Shown here in pieces: positions 8,423 to 19,557 of a stretch of DNA of 64,000 nucleotides. The translations under genes and the position numbers were made by a program. The notes beneath the pieces are model-generated. The model saw only the letters and a list, made by a program, of their open reading frames with translations, searched no databases and was not told the DNA's origin. Positions within the stretch are counted from its first letter, which is position 1, and each line of letters begins with the position of its first letter. Location of the stretch: contig CAVRBO010000001.1 in assembly GCA_963719285.1 (NCBI GenBank), forward strand, positions 1,240,001 to 1,304,000. The letters are read 5' to 3'. This DNA comes from C-114 sp963719285. GTDB lineage: Bacteria > Chloroflexota > Limnocylindria > Limnocylindrales > CSP1-4.

Positions 8423-9355
8423 ATGGCATCCGGCTCGCTCATCTTCTACACGACCGGGGGGATCCTGCTGGCCCTCGGCTTCGCCGCCCATGTCGTCCAC
8501 GCCGTCCTGCTCGCCGACGGCCGGCGCGCCTTCCCGGTCTTCGCGGCGCGTCAGCAACGGGCGTTCGCCGGGGTGGTGACGGGCTCGTTCGTCGACGGTC
8601 AGGCTCGCTCGGAGCGCGTCGGCGCGCGGCCCACGAGCTCCGCCGCCCCGTTCGCCTGGGGCCTCACGTTCGTGGCCTGGCTGTGCATCGGCCTGTCGAT
8701 GCTCCTGCGCGCGTTCATCGTGGGCCGCGGGCCGTGGGGCAACATGTTCGAGTTCACGGTCGCGTTCACGTTCACGATCACCGGCGGCTACCTGTTCCTC
8801 GAGCGGCGCTACCCGATCAAGTCGATCGGCTTCCTGCCGGTGGGCGTCGCCGCGATGCTGTTCGCCTACAGCGCGACCCTGCCCAAGGACATCGAGCCGC
8901 TCGTGCCGGCGCTCCAGAACGCGCCGCTCCTGACGATCCACGTGGGCATGGCGACGATCGCCTACGGGATCTTCGCGACCTCGTTCGCGGCCGGCGTGGG
9001 CTATCTCATCCAGGGCACCCATGACCGGTTCGCCTGGCTGCCGTCGCACAAGGTCCTCGACGAGGTCGCCTATCGGGCGGTGATCATCGGTTTCCCGATC
9101 TTCGCGACGATGATCATCCTGGGCTCGTGGTGGGCGTCGATCGCCTGGTCGCGCTACTGGGGCTGGGACCCCAAGGAGACGTCAGCCCTCGTCACGTGGC
9201 TCACCTACGCCATCTACCTGCACGCCCGCAACCGCCGGTCGTGGGCGGGCCGGCCGGCGGCCCTGCTCCTGGTCGTTGGATTCGGGATGGTCCTGGTGAC
9301 CTACTCGGGCTCGCTCTGGTTCAACGGGCTCCACGCCTACAGCGGGCTGAACTAG
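8423..9355 (+). CDS. ccsB: cytochrome c biogenesis protein CcsB/CcsA (ResC-type)
   Basis: 310 residues with about eight hydrophobic helices. It carries the tryptophan-rich haem-handling motif WSRYWGWDPKE (near residues 240-251) typical of CcsA/CcsB and CcmC/CcmF proteins, plus membrane His residues in VHAV, IHVGMA and LHAR that are candidate haem ligands. System II cytochrome c synthases deliver haem to apocytochromes outside the membrane together with Ccs1/ResB, which is not in this window. ATG 8423 follows AGAAGG. The segment around 45-75 (VVTGSFVDGQARS) is a short polar insertion. Confidence 0.9.
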   Translation: MASGSLIFYTTGGILLALGFAAHVVHAVLLADGRRAFPVFAARQQRAFAGVVTGSFVDGQARSERVGARPTSSAAPFAWGLTFVAWLCIGLSMLLRAFIVGRGPWGNMFEFTVAFTFTITGGYLFLERRYPIKSIGFLPVGVAAMLFAYSATLPKDIEPLVPALQNAPLLTIHVGMATIAYGIFATSFAAGVGYLIQGTHDRFAWLPSHKVLDEVAYRAVIIGFPIFATMIILGSWWASIAWSRYWGWDPKETSALVTWLTYAIYLHARNRRSWAGRPAALLLVVGFGMVLVTYSGSLWFNGLHAYSGLN

Positions 9356-9412
9356 CGAGACCCGAGTCGAGACCCGAGTGGGGAGCGCCCCGGCTCATCC
9401 CGCGTCGGACGC

Positions 9413-10018
9413 TCAGTTCGCCGTCACCGCGAAGTACTGGATGACCTGGACGCCCGTCGGCTCATAGGTCATGACCGCCTTGTAGACCCCGGCCGGGATC
9501 CCGGCCGACGGGAAGTTGACCTTGAAGTCGCCCCAGCTGTTCTGGGTCCCGTAGTCGATCACGAGCGGCTGGGTGAGCACGTCCGTGTCGCCCAGCGTCA
9601 TGACCATCGACACCTTGCCGACCGCGTCCGGCTTGAGCGCGAAGACCACGTAGACGCTCGAGTACTGCGTGCCCGGGATGGTCGTCCGGTAGGTGGACGG
9701 GTCGACCGCGTGGGCGGCCGTGTCGACGGTCGTGGCGATCCCTGCGGAGGTGAACGGATCCACGAGAACCGGCGCGCCGGGAGGTGCCGTCAGATCGGCG
9801 CCGGCCGACGGCGCGGCCGTCTGCGCCTCGGTCGCGGCCGGGCTCGGCGTCTGGACGGTTTCGGCGGTCGCGGGGGCCGCGGTCATCGCCTCGGTCGGGG
9901 CCGCGGTCGGGGACGGTGTCGGCGCCGGGGTAGCCGCGCTGCTGCACGCGGCGAGGCCCGCCGCGATCGCCAGGCCGGCGACCGCCGTCGTGAACCGTGT
10001 TCTGGACAACATCGACAT
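9413..10018 (-). CDS. secreted lipoprotein of unknown function
   Basis: 201 residues from ATG 10018, with GGAGG nine bases upstream. The basic N-terminus and hydrophobic stretch end in the lipobox LAAC at about residues 21-24, so the mature protein would be lipid-anchored outside the membrane. A Pro/Ala/Thr-rich linker (about 25-80) leads to a compact beta-rich domain of about 110 residues with no recognised catalytic motif. Convergent with ccsB across 57 bp that contain a 12-bp direct repeat (CGAGACCCGAGT, 9357-9380). Confidence 0.8.
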   Translation of the reverse strand: MSMLSRTRFTTAVAGLAIAAGLAACSSAATPAPTPSPTAAPTEAMTAAPATAETVQTPSPAATEAQTAAPSAGADLTAPPGAPVLVDPFTSAGIATTVDTAAHAVDPSTYRTTIPGTQYSSVYVVFALKPDAVGKVSMVMTLGDTDVLTQPLVIDYGTQNSWGDFKVNFPSAGIPAGVYKAVMTYEPTGVQVIQYFAVTAN

Positions 10019-10204
10019 CGGGCAGTGCCTCCGCGCATTCGGACTCGATGGCCTGAGCATGCCCGCGGACCTGCACCGCCGTCAACGTCGGGCGCGCGGC
10101 CGACGTTGACGGCCGCGTTGCCCGGCCGCCCATGTGGGCGGTGCCATGACGTCAGGGCCGCCCTGAAAGTGCCCGCGGGAGGTCGCGCCCGGCGCGCCGA
10201 CGGA
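10019..10204. other. intergenic stretch upstream of the lipoprotein
   Basis: Contains two overlapping imperfect repeats of a CGTCAACGTCGG-type sequence near 10080-10112. Nothing else is recognised; it presumably includes the lipoprotein promoter. Confidence 0.4.
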
Positions 10205-10380
10205 TCCGACCACGCGGCACCGCCGCGGCCGCCACCCTCGCCGCCACCCTCGCCGCCGCGGCCGGCACCGCCACCCTCGCCGCCACCCTCGCCGCCGCGG
10301 CCGGCACCGCCACAGCTGCGGCCGCCGCCACGGCCGGGGCCGCCACCCTCGCCGCCCTGGCCGGCCCCGAGCCCTCCCGA
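10205..10380. repeat. tandem array C-left, about 39-bp period
   Basis: GCCACCCTCGCCGCC-type units followed by GCGGCCGGCACC begin at 10231 and 10270. Degenerate copies continue to about 10370. It runs up to element C. The composition is almost pure C/G with a strong strand bias. Confidence 0.8.
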
Positions 10381-10392
10381 CGGCCCCAAGGT

Positions 10393-10580
10393 GGCCAGAT
10401 GCAACTCAGGACACCACGCGGCAGCCTCGGGACGGTTCTACCCGCCTGCATCCTCGGTCCGGACGGCCGCCGGACCCGGGATCGTGCGTGACCGAGCTCG
10501 CCCGGCCCGGGCCGGGCCGTCGCCTGGGGCCGCCATAGCCCGCGGATGCGGTCCGGTGGTGCCGTGGTTTGCATCTGGCC
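10393..10580. repeat. palindromic element, copy C (188 bp)
   Basis: Left end GGCCAGATGCAACTCAGGAC; right end, reverse-complemented, GGCCAGATGCAAACCACGGC. Twelve terminal bases are identical, and both ends share CACCAC further in. It is nearly identical to copy D over the whole length, and the match extends about 13 bases to the left (CGACGGCCCCAAG) and 17 to the right (ACATCGCGAGCGTGGA). It lies between the divergent lipoprotein and ABC transporter genes. Confidence 0.9.
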
Positions 10581-10676
10581 ACATCGCGAGCGTGGAGCTT
10601 CGCCGCGGTGGCTGCCGCCGCGCCGCCGCTTCGCCGCGCCGTGCCGCCCCGCCGCCGCGCCGCCGCTTCGCCGCCC

Positions 10677-10775
10677 GTACCGCCACCCGCCACCCGGCAC
10701 CCGCCGCCCGTGCCGCCACCCGCCACCCGGCACCCGCCGCCTGTGCCGCCACGCGCCACCCGGCACCCGCCGCCC
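10677..10775. repeat. tandem array C-right, 33-bp unit, 3 copies
   Basis: Three units of GTGCCGCCACCCGCCACCC-type sequence begin at 10677, 10710 and 10743, with an exact 33-bp period and one or two substitutions each. Copy C is therefore flanked by arrays on both sides. Confidence 0.9.
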
Positions 10776-10887
10776 CGTCCCGCCGCCGGTCCGGTGGTCC
10801 GAACGGCCCAGGTTTCGCGGTCCGCCCGGCCCTGTGGCGGCCGATCCCCGCCCGATAGACTGGCCTCCCAGAGGGAGACGGGGAACC

Positions 10888-11877
10888 ATGGCACTCGTGC
10901 TCGATTCGCTCACGAAGCACTTCGGCGCCGTCACGGCCCTCGACGGCGTGAGCTTCAGCGTGGACTCCGGCGAGGTGTTCGGCTTCCTCGGCGCGAATGG
11001 CGCCGGCAAGACCACCACCATGCGGATCATCCTGGGGATCCTCCGCGCCGACACGGGGTCGGTCTCCTGGGACGGCAGACCGACGTCGGACCTTCCGCGC
11101 CGCACCTGGGGCTACCTGCCCGAGGAGCGCGGCCTCTATGCGCGGATGGAAGTGCTCGAGCAGCTCGTCTTCTTCGCGACGCTGTACGGGATCCCCCGCC
11201 GGGTCGCGACCGACCGCGCCCGGGAGTGGCTGGCCCGGTTCCGCGTCTCGGAATACGAGAAGCGGCGCGCCGAGGAGCTCTCGAAGGGCAACCAGCAGAA
11301 GGTCCAGCTCATCGCGGCGATCCTGCACGACCCGCCGGTCCTCCTCCTGGACGAGCCGTTCGCCGGCCTGGACCCGGTCAACGTCGCGTTGCTCAAGGAG
11401 GCGCTCGTCGAGCTCCGCGAGCGGGGCAAGACGCTCGTGTTCAGCTCCCACCAGATGGACGTGGTCGAAGAGCTGTGCGAGTCCGTGGCACTGCTGGACC
11501 GCGGACATCTCGTCGTCGCCGGGTCCGTGCGCGACGTCCGTCGGTCCACCGGTCGACGTGTCGTCCGCCTCGGCGTGACCGGCGATCCCGGGCTCGCCTG
11601 GCTCGGGCAGCTCTCCGGCGTGACCGTGACGCGGCCCGGCCTCGACTTCACCGAGTGCCACGTCGACGCGGTCCGTGACCCAGAGTCGATCCTCCTCGAA
11701 GCCCAGGCCCACGGCGAACACATCGCCCGGTTCGAGATCGCGGACCCGTCGATCGAGGACATCTTCATCGAGCGCGTGGGTCGGGCGCCCTCCGAGGAGC
11801 ACCGCCTCGCGACGGCCGTCCCGTCGGTCGCGCCGGCGGGTACGGGCACGAGCATGAGTCGTGAGGCACGACCGTGA
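10888..11877 (+). CDS. ABC-2 exporter ATP-binding protein (NatA-like)
   Basis: 329 residues. Walker A GANGAGKTT at 35-43, signature LSKGNQQ near 132, Walker B LLLDEPFAGLDP near 154, switch His in SSHQMD. A C-terminal extension of about 90 residues (220-310) is the domain often found in NatA-type ATPases. ATG 10888 is preceded by a G/A-rich stretch (GAGGGAGACGGGGAACC) that can serve as ribosome site. The stop overlaps the GTG of the permease (GTGA), so ATPase and permease are coupled. Substrate is not visible. Confidence 0.93.
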   Translation: MALVLDSLTKHFGAVTALDGVSFSVDSGEVFGFLGANGAGKTTTMRIILGILRADTGSVSWDGRPTSDLPRRTWGYLPEERGLYARMEVLEQLVFFATLYGIPRRVATDRAREWLARFRVSEYEKRRAEELSKGNQQKVQLIAAILHDPPVLLLDEPFAGLDPVNVALLKEALVELRERGKTLVFSSHQMDVVEELCESVALLDRGHLVVAGSVRDVRRSTGRRVVRLGVTGDPGLAWLGQLSGVTVTRPGLDFTECHVDAVRDPESILLEAQAHGEHIARFEIADPSIEDIFIERVGRAPSEEHRLATAVPSVAPAGTGTSMSREARP

Positions 11878-13217
11878 GAGGCAATCTCGCCAACATCCTG
11901 ACGATCGCCCGCCGCGAGTTCCTATTCCGCGGTCGCGGCAGGATGTACATCGTCTCCACGCTCATCCTCGTGGTCGTCGCGATCGGGGTCGCCGTGGCGC
12001 CCATCGTCGTGCGCTACTTCTCGCAGAACAGCGAACCCGAGCGGATCGGCCTGGCGGTCGGGAGCGTGCGCCTCGCGGTGGATCCCGTGACGATCCTCGA
12101 CCACGCCATGAACGGGACGGTCAGCGTCCCGTCCGACGGCTCCGCGCCGGCCCCGCCGTCGTACGCGATCGTGCCCATGACCGACCTCGATGCGGCTCGG
12201 CGGCAGGTCGTCGCCGGCAAGATCTCGGCCGTCCTCGCACTCGATCGCGCCGCCTCGGGCGACCTGGCGTTCACCCTGTTCACGAAGCGCGCCAGCTACG
12301 AGCGAGTCCCACAGATCCTCCGCCAGGCCGCGACGGCGATCGCGATCCAGGATCGCCTGGATCGCCTCGGGATCGCCCCGGCCGACCAGGTCGCCGTGTT
12401 CGCCTCAGCCCCGTTCGAGATCCGCTCGGCCGACCCGGGCACGACCGGCGGACCCGGCGGGCCGACCACGATCACCGATTTCGTGGGCGATTACGTCGTC
12501 GGATTCGCACTCACCATCTTCATCTTCATGGCGATCATGCTGTATGGCCAGTGGGTCGCCATGAGCGTGGCCGAGGAGAAGAACAGCCGGGTGATGGAGG
12601 TCATCCTGGGCGCCGCCAGCCCGTTCCAGCTGCTGGCCGGCAAGGTCCTGGGCGTCGGTGCGCTGGCGATGCTCCAGTACGCGATCGTGTTCATCCCGGC
12701 CAGCGTGGCGATCGTGTTCCAGGATCGGATCGCCTCGTTCGTCCTGGGAGGGACGGCGTCCAGCGACCTGCCCGCCGGCCTCACGATCGAGCTCCTGGCC
12801 GTGTTCGGGATCCTGTTCGTCCTCGGCTTCGGGCTCTACGCGGTGCTGTACGCGGGGGCGGCCTCGCTGGTCAGCCGCCAGGACGACGTCAACCAGGTCG
12901 TCCTGCCGCTCACGCTGCTCTCGACCGCGGGCTACATGGTCGCCGCCTACGCGGGGTCGGGCCTGATCGACCTCGGCTCGCCCGTCATGCGCACCCTGTC
13001 GTTCTTCCCGCTCCTCAGTCCGTATCTCATCCTGACCCGGCTCGGCCTCCACCAGATCACCCCGATCGAGGTCGTCCTGGCCATCGCCATCCTCATCGTC
13101 ACGATCGCCGCGGCGCTCTGGTTCGCGGCACGGATCTACCGGGTCGGCGTCCTGATGTATGGCCAGAAGCCCGGCGTCCGCGCGATGGTCCGCGCCTTCC
13201 GGTCCGCCGGGACGTAG
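11874..13217 (+). CDS. ABC-2 exporter permease (NatB-like)
   Basis: 447 residues. One helix at about 24-46 is followed by a roughly 150-residue outer domain and then five to six helices (about 195-440), the layout of ABC-2/NatB permeases. The motif VAEEKNSRVMEVILGA before the helix cluster is characteristic of this family. NatAB pairs expel sodium or small toxic molecules. It starts at GTG within the ATPase stop. Downstream is array/element D. Confidence 0.92.
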   Translation: MRGNLANILTIARREFLFRGRGRMYIVSTLILVVVAIGVAVAPIVVRYFSQNSEPERIGLAVGSVRLAVDPVTILDHAMNGTVSVPSDGSAPAPPSYAIVPMTDLDAARRQVVAGKISAVLALDRAASGDLAFTLFTKRASYERVPQILRQAATAIAIQDRLDRLGIAPADQVAVFASAPFEIRSADPGTTGGPGGPTTITDFVGDYVVGFALTIFIFMAIMLYGQWVAMSVAEEKNSRVMEVILGAASPFQLLAGKVLGVGALAMLQYAIVFIPASVAIVFQDRIASFVLGGTASSDLPAGLTIELLAVFGILFVLGFGLYAVLYAGAASLVSRQDDVNQVVLPLTLLSTAGYMVAAYAGSGLIDLGSPVMRTLSFFPLLSPYLILTRLGLHQITPIEVVLAIAILIVTIAAALWFAARIYRVGVLMYGQKPGVRAMVRAFRSAGT

Positions 13218-13280
13218 GCGCCCACGGGGCCGCGTGGGTGGTCGCTGGGGCGAGTGGCTGCGGGTGGCCCGCGAGGTTGC

Positions 13281-13353
13281 GGAGCCCGCCCGAGCCGGCC
13301 TGAGCCCGCGAGCCGGCCGGAGCCCGCCCGAGCCGGCCTGAGCCCGCGAGCCG
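13281..13353. repeat. tandem array D, 38-bp unit, about 2 copies
   Basis: Units beginning GGAGCCCGCCCGAGCCGGCC start at 13281 and 13319. Degenerate CCCGAGCC-type sequence continues toward element D at 13436. Confidence 0.8.
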
Positions 13354-13435
13354 CCGGCAGCCCCCGTTCGATCGATCCGGTCCTGGCCGGCCCCGAGCCA
13401 CCCTGGCCGGGCCCGAGCCCCGACGGCCCCAAGGT

Positions 13436-13623
13436 GGCCAGATGCAACTCAGGACACCACGCGGCAGCCTCGGGACGGTTCTACCCGCTTGGATCCTCGG
13501 TCGAGAGGGCCGGCGGACCCGGGATCGTGCGTGACCGAGCTCGCCCGGCCCGGGCCGGGCCGTCGCCTGGGGCCGCCCCAGCCCGCGGATGCGGTCCGGT
13601 GGTGCCGTGGTTTGCATCTGGCC
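13436..13623. repeat. palindromic element, copy D (188 bp)
   Basis: Nearly base-for-base the same as copy C, in the same orientation, with differences clustered around 13490-13515 and 13577. Its right end lies inside the reading frame of the reverse-strand XRE gene, whose stop codon (13481) falls within the element. The shared flank ACATCGCGAGCGTGGA continues to 13639 and then diverges from C. Confidence 0.9.
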
Positions 13624-14274
13624 ACATCGCGAGCGTGGACACGGCCTCCCGCGGGTCCCGCAGCCAGCCGGCGAGATGCCGGCCGTCGGCCGGGAACGCG
13701 GCGCGCAGGATCGTCCGGTGTTCGGCCACGCGACGCCGGTTCGTCCGGCTCCCGACGAGCACGACGAGGCACGATGCCGCCCCCGCTTCCCAGCCCAGGT
13801 CGCGCGCGATCCGCACCGCCAGGCGCCGCCGCCGGTCCATCGACCCGACGAGGTCGTTCACATCCACGAGCTCGGTCTTGAACTCGACCACGAGCACCAT
13901 CGCCCGGCGTTCGTGCCAGGCGAGCATGTCGATGACGCCGCGCTCGCCGTAGATCGAGTACGAGACCTCCGGTCGGAACGTCCATCCGGGCTGCGCTCGG
14001 AGGTGTCTCGCGAAGGACTCGTGCAGGAGCGAGTGGCGCCGGCCGAGCATCCGATCGACCTCCCCGCCACGCCAGCGAGGGACGAGGTCGATCCGCAGGT
14101 CCACGGCCGCTGCCAGCCGTCGGAACGTCCCGAACGTCACCGGCGTGAGGATGCCGCGCTCGACGAGCGACACTGCCCCGCGCGACATCGCGCGGCCTGG
14201 GCCAGGTCCTCCTGGCGCCAGCCACGGCGCCGGCGGAGCATCCGGACCGTGGATCCGAGCCGCCGGTCGTCCAT
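13481..14274 (-). pseudogene. XRE-HTH protein with nuclease-like C-terminal domain, frameshifted
   Basis: From ATG 14274 the frame encodes an XRE helix-turn-helix beginning (LGSTVRMLRRRRGWRQEDLAQAA). One base then appears to be missing near 14186-14193, and the continuation MSRGAVSLVERG..FGTFRRLAAAVDL is in the next frame. The rest has hydrophobic strands with acidic and Lys residues (GVIDMLAW, VLVVEFKTELVD) that resemble the D-ExK core of restriction-endonuclease-like folds, followed by a basic helix. The frame then enters element D and stops inside it, so about the last 48 residues are element-derived. A sequencing indel or true decay could both explain it. Confidence 0.65.
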
Positions 14275-14541
14275 CGCCCAAGGATGCCGGCGCCCGCTCA
14301 CCAGCGACTTACGCCCGCACGTCTTACCCCCGCACGTCCGCGCGTCCACCCTCCACCGAACCGCTCAGATGTTCGATATCATGGCGGCAGGCGCCGGCGC
14401 GGAGGGGACGCCGGCGCCGGTTGTCGACAGGCCGTCCACGCCTGGCGGCCACCTCTCCACACGCCCGGCCCGTGACGTCCACATTCCGGTCCACAGGCGG
14501 CGATCGGGCGCCCGACGCCCGCGAACGCGAAATCATCAAAT
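14275..14541. other. intergenic region between XRE gene and nrdJ promoter
   Basis: Contains a GC-rich inverted repeat (GGCGCCGGCG / CGCCGGCGCC type) near 14390-14420 and three CCACA pentamers between 14455 and 14500. No open frame with coding character was found. Confidence 0.4.
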
Positions 14542-14590
14542 CCGCTACATGTTGCGGTCGGGTCGGCGGACCAACCACTACATCTTGTGT
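14542..14590 (+). promoter_or_regulatory. pair of NrdR-like repressor boxes
   Basis: Two 16-bp near-palindromes, CCGCTACATGTTGCGG (14542-14557) and CCACTACATCTTGTGT (14575-14590), share the core C-TACAT-TTG. Their start-to-start distance is 33 bp, three helical turns. NrdR boxes (consensus near ACACWATATATWGTGT, with more G/C in high-GC genomes) occur as such tandem pairs before ribonucleotide reductase genes. The second box lies 8 bp before the -35 of the nrdJ promoter. No nrdR gene is in the window. Confidence 0.7.
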
Positions 14591-14597
14591 TTTGGGC

Positions 14598-14626
14598 TTG
14601 ACTGCCGCCCCGCCGAGGCGTATCGT
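14598..14626 (+). promoter_or_regulatory. nrdJ promoter
   Basis: TTGACT (14598-14603), 17-bp spacer, TATCGT (14621-14626): a good housekeeping-type promoter. It predicts a start near 14633 and a 5' leader of about 280 bases before nrdJ. Confidence 0.65.
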
Positions 14627-14911
14627 CATTCGGTCGCTCGCCCGAGCCGAGACGCCCGCCACGATGGTCCCCGGACACGCTTGATCCGGCCCCCATCGGC
14701 GGCCTCGACGCCCCGTTCGGGCCCGCGGCAACGGTGCCAGGAACCGGCGCCGTCGCAGCTACGAGGGAGCGCTGTCGGAAGACACGGCGCAGGAGAACAG
14801 CCCCGGCCGAGGCCAGGCACGAAGCGAAGGCCGAAACCCCGGGGCGTCGAGCAGAGCATCAGGGCACCCACCCGCTCACCGGGCGGACCCGATCCGATGA
14901 GGAGCGCGCAC

Positions 14912-18175
<3,264 letters not shown>

Positions 18176-18311
18176 GGACGGATCGCGAAATCGACCGGAG
18201 CGCGCCCGGATCCGCGACTCCTTCGAAGGCCTCCAACGGCGATCGCACGGTCGCGATCGACAAGGACCCTGGATCGGCCGGCCATGTGGGATCGCCATGA
18301 CGGGCGCCTGC

Positions 18312-18317
18312 TAGCAT
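18312..18317 (+). promoter_or_regulatory. -10 box for leaderless LuxR-hydrolase transcript
   Basis: TAGCAT, then 6 bases, then ATG 18324. Confidence 0.5.
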
Positions 18318-18323
18318 TCGCCG

Positions 18324-19463
18324 ATGGCTGCCGCGGGGGTGGCGCCCCCCAACCTGCGACGCACCCAGGAGCCCGGGCAGGAGATCCGCTTCGCTCGGAC
18401 GGGCGATGGCGTGCGGCTGGCCTATGCATCGCATGGCTCCGGCCCACCGCTCGTCGTCGTCTCGTGCTGGCTGAGCCACCTCCAGTACGACTGGCAGAGC
18501 CCGGTCTGGCGGCACTTCCTGGACGACCTGGGCGCGGTGGCCACGCTTGTTCGCTACGACGAGCGCGGCTTCGGCCTCAGTGACTGGACGGTCGACGACT
18601 TCAGCCTGGAGGCCCGCCTCGGCGATCTCGAGACGGTCATCGACGCGATCGGGCTCGACAAGTTCGCGGTCCTGGGCATGTCCGGCGGCTCGACGGTCGC
18701 GATGGCCTACGCGGTCAAGCACCCGGAGCGGGTCAGTCGGCTCGTGCTCTACGGCACCGCTTGCGGCCGGCCGGTCGTGAACGAGGGCGACGACCTCGTC
18801 GAAGAGGAGACCTACCGCAACCTCATCCGCGTGGGCTGGGCGCGCGAGGACCCGGTCTTCCGCCGGGTGTTCACGTCGCGGTTCATCCCCGACGCGACCG
18901 AGGAGCAGATGCGCTGGTTCGACGACCTCCAGCGGATGGCGACCTCGCCCGAGAACGCGGTAGCGAGCCGGATCGGCCGCCAGCAGGTGAGCATCAGCGA
19001 GGACCTGCGCCGCATCTCGGCGCCCACCCTGATCCTCCAGGCGCTCGGCGACCGCTCGACGACATTCGAGAACGCTCCCGAGGTCGCCTCGCTCATCCCG
19101 AATGCCCGGCTCGTCCCCATGGAGAGCAACAACCACATCCTCCTGGCCGATGAGCCGGCCTGGCCGGTCTTCCTGCGCGAGGTGACCGCGTTCCTGGCCC
19201 CCGACCGGCTGGCCATCCCGCCGGATGACGGGCCCGGCCTCGCCGAGCTCTCCCCGCGCGAGATCGATGTCCTCCGCCTCGCCGCCGACGGTCGCACCAA
19301 CGAGCAGATCGGCGAGGCGCTCACCCTGAGCATCCGGACCGTCGAGCGGCACCTTTCGAACGCCTACCAGAAGCTTGGGCTGACCGGCCGGGCCGCCCGG
19401 GCGGGCGCGGTCGCCGCGGTCCTGCGTGCAGACCGCCAGGACTCGACGCAAACCGCGTCCTGA
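18324..19463 (+). CDS. alpha/beta hydrolase fused to LuxR-type DNA-binding domain
   Basis: 379 residues. Residues about 20-295 are an alpha/beta hydrolase: GMSGG with nucleophile Ser120, a candidate acid in ALGDRST and a catalytic His in SNNHILL near 267. Residues about 312-372 are a LuxR/GerE helix-turn-helix (LSPREIDVLRLAADGRTNEQIGEALTLS split by the usual turn). This fusion suggests a transcription regulator whose sensor is a hydrolase fold that binds or cleaves a small molecule. All three catalytic residues appear present, so it could be active. Target genes are unknown; the OsmC gene follows. Confidence 0.88.
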   Translation: MAAAGVAPPNLRRTQEPGQEIRFARTGDGVRLAYASHGSGPPLVVVSCWLSHLQYDWQSPVWRHFLDDLGAVATLVRYDERGFGLSDWTVDDFSLEARLGDLETVIDAIGLDKFAVLGMSGGSTVAMAYAVKHPERVSRLVLYGTACGRPVVNEGDDLVEEETYRNLIRVGWAREDPVFRRVFTSRFIPDATEEQMRWFDDLQRMATSPENAVASRIGRQQVSISEDLRRISAPTLILQALGDRSTTFENAPEVASLIPNARLVPMESNNHILLADEPAWPVFLREVTAFLAPDRLAIPPDDGPGLAELSPREIDVLRLAADGRTNEQIGEALTLSIRTVERHLSNAYQKLGLTGRAARAGAVAAVLRADRQDSTQTAS

Positions 19464-19557
19464 GATTGGGTGCTGGCGCGGTTCCCGCGCGCGGCCGTCC
19501 AACCTACCGTCGGACCCAGCCACTCGAACCCGGGTGGACCCACGGAAGGAAGACGAC

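Noticed and set aside
14450..14500. DnaA-box cluster or replication origin
   Set aside because: Only CCACA pentamers are shared; none matches TTATCCACA closely and no dnaA/dnaN gene is near.
14633..14911. Cobalamin riboswitch in the nrdJ leader
   Set aside because: A GCAACGGTG string and a GGTGCC hairpin resemble parts of the B12 box, but the GGAA/GGTG core and following helices could not be placed.
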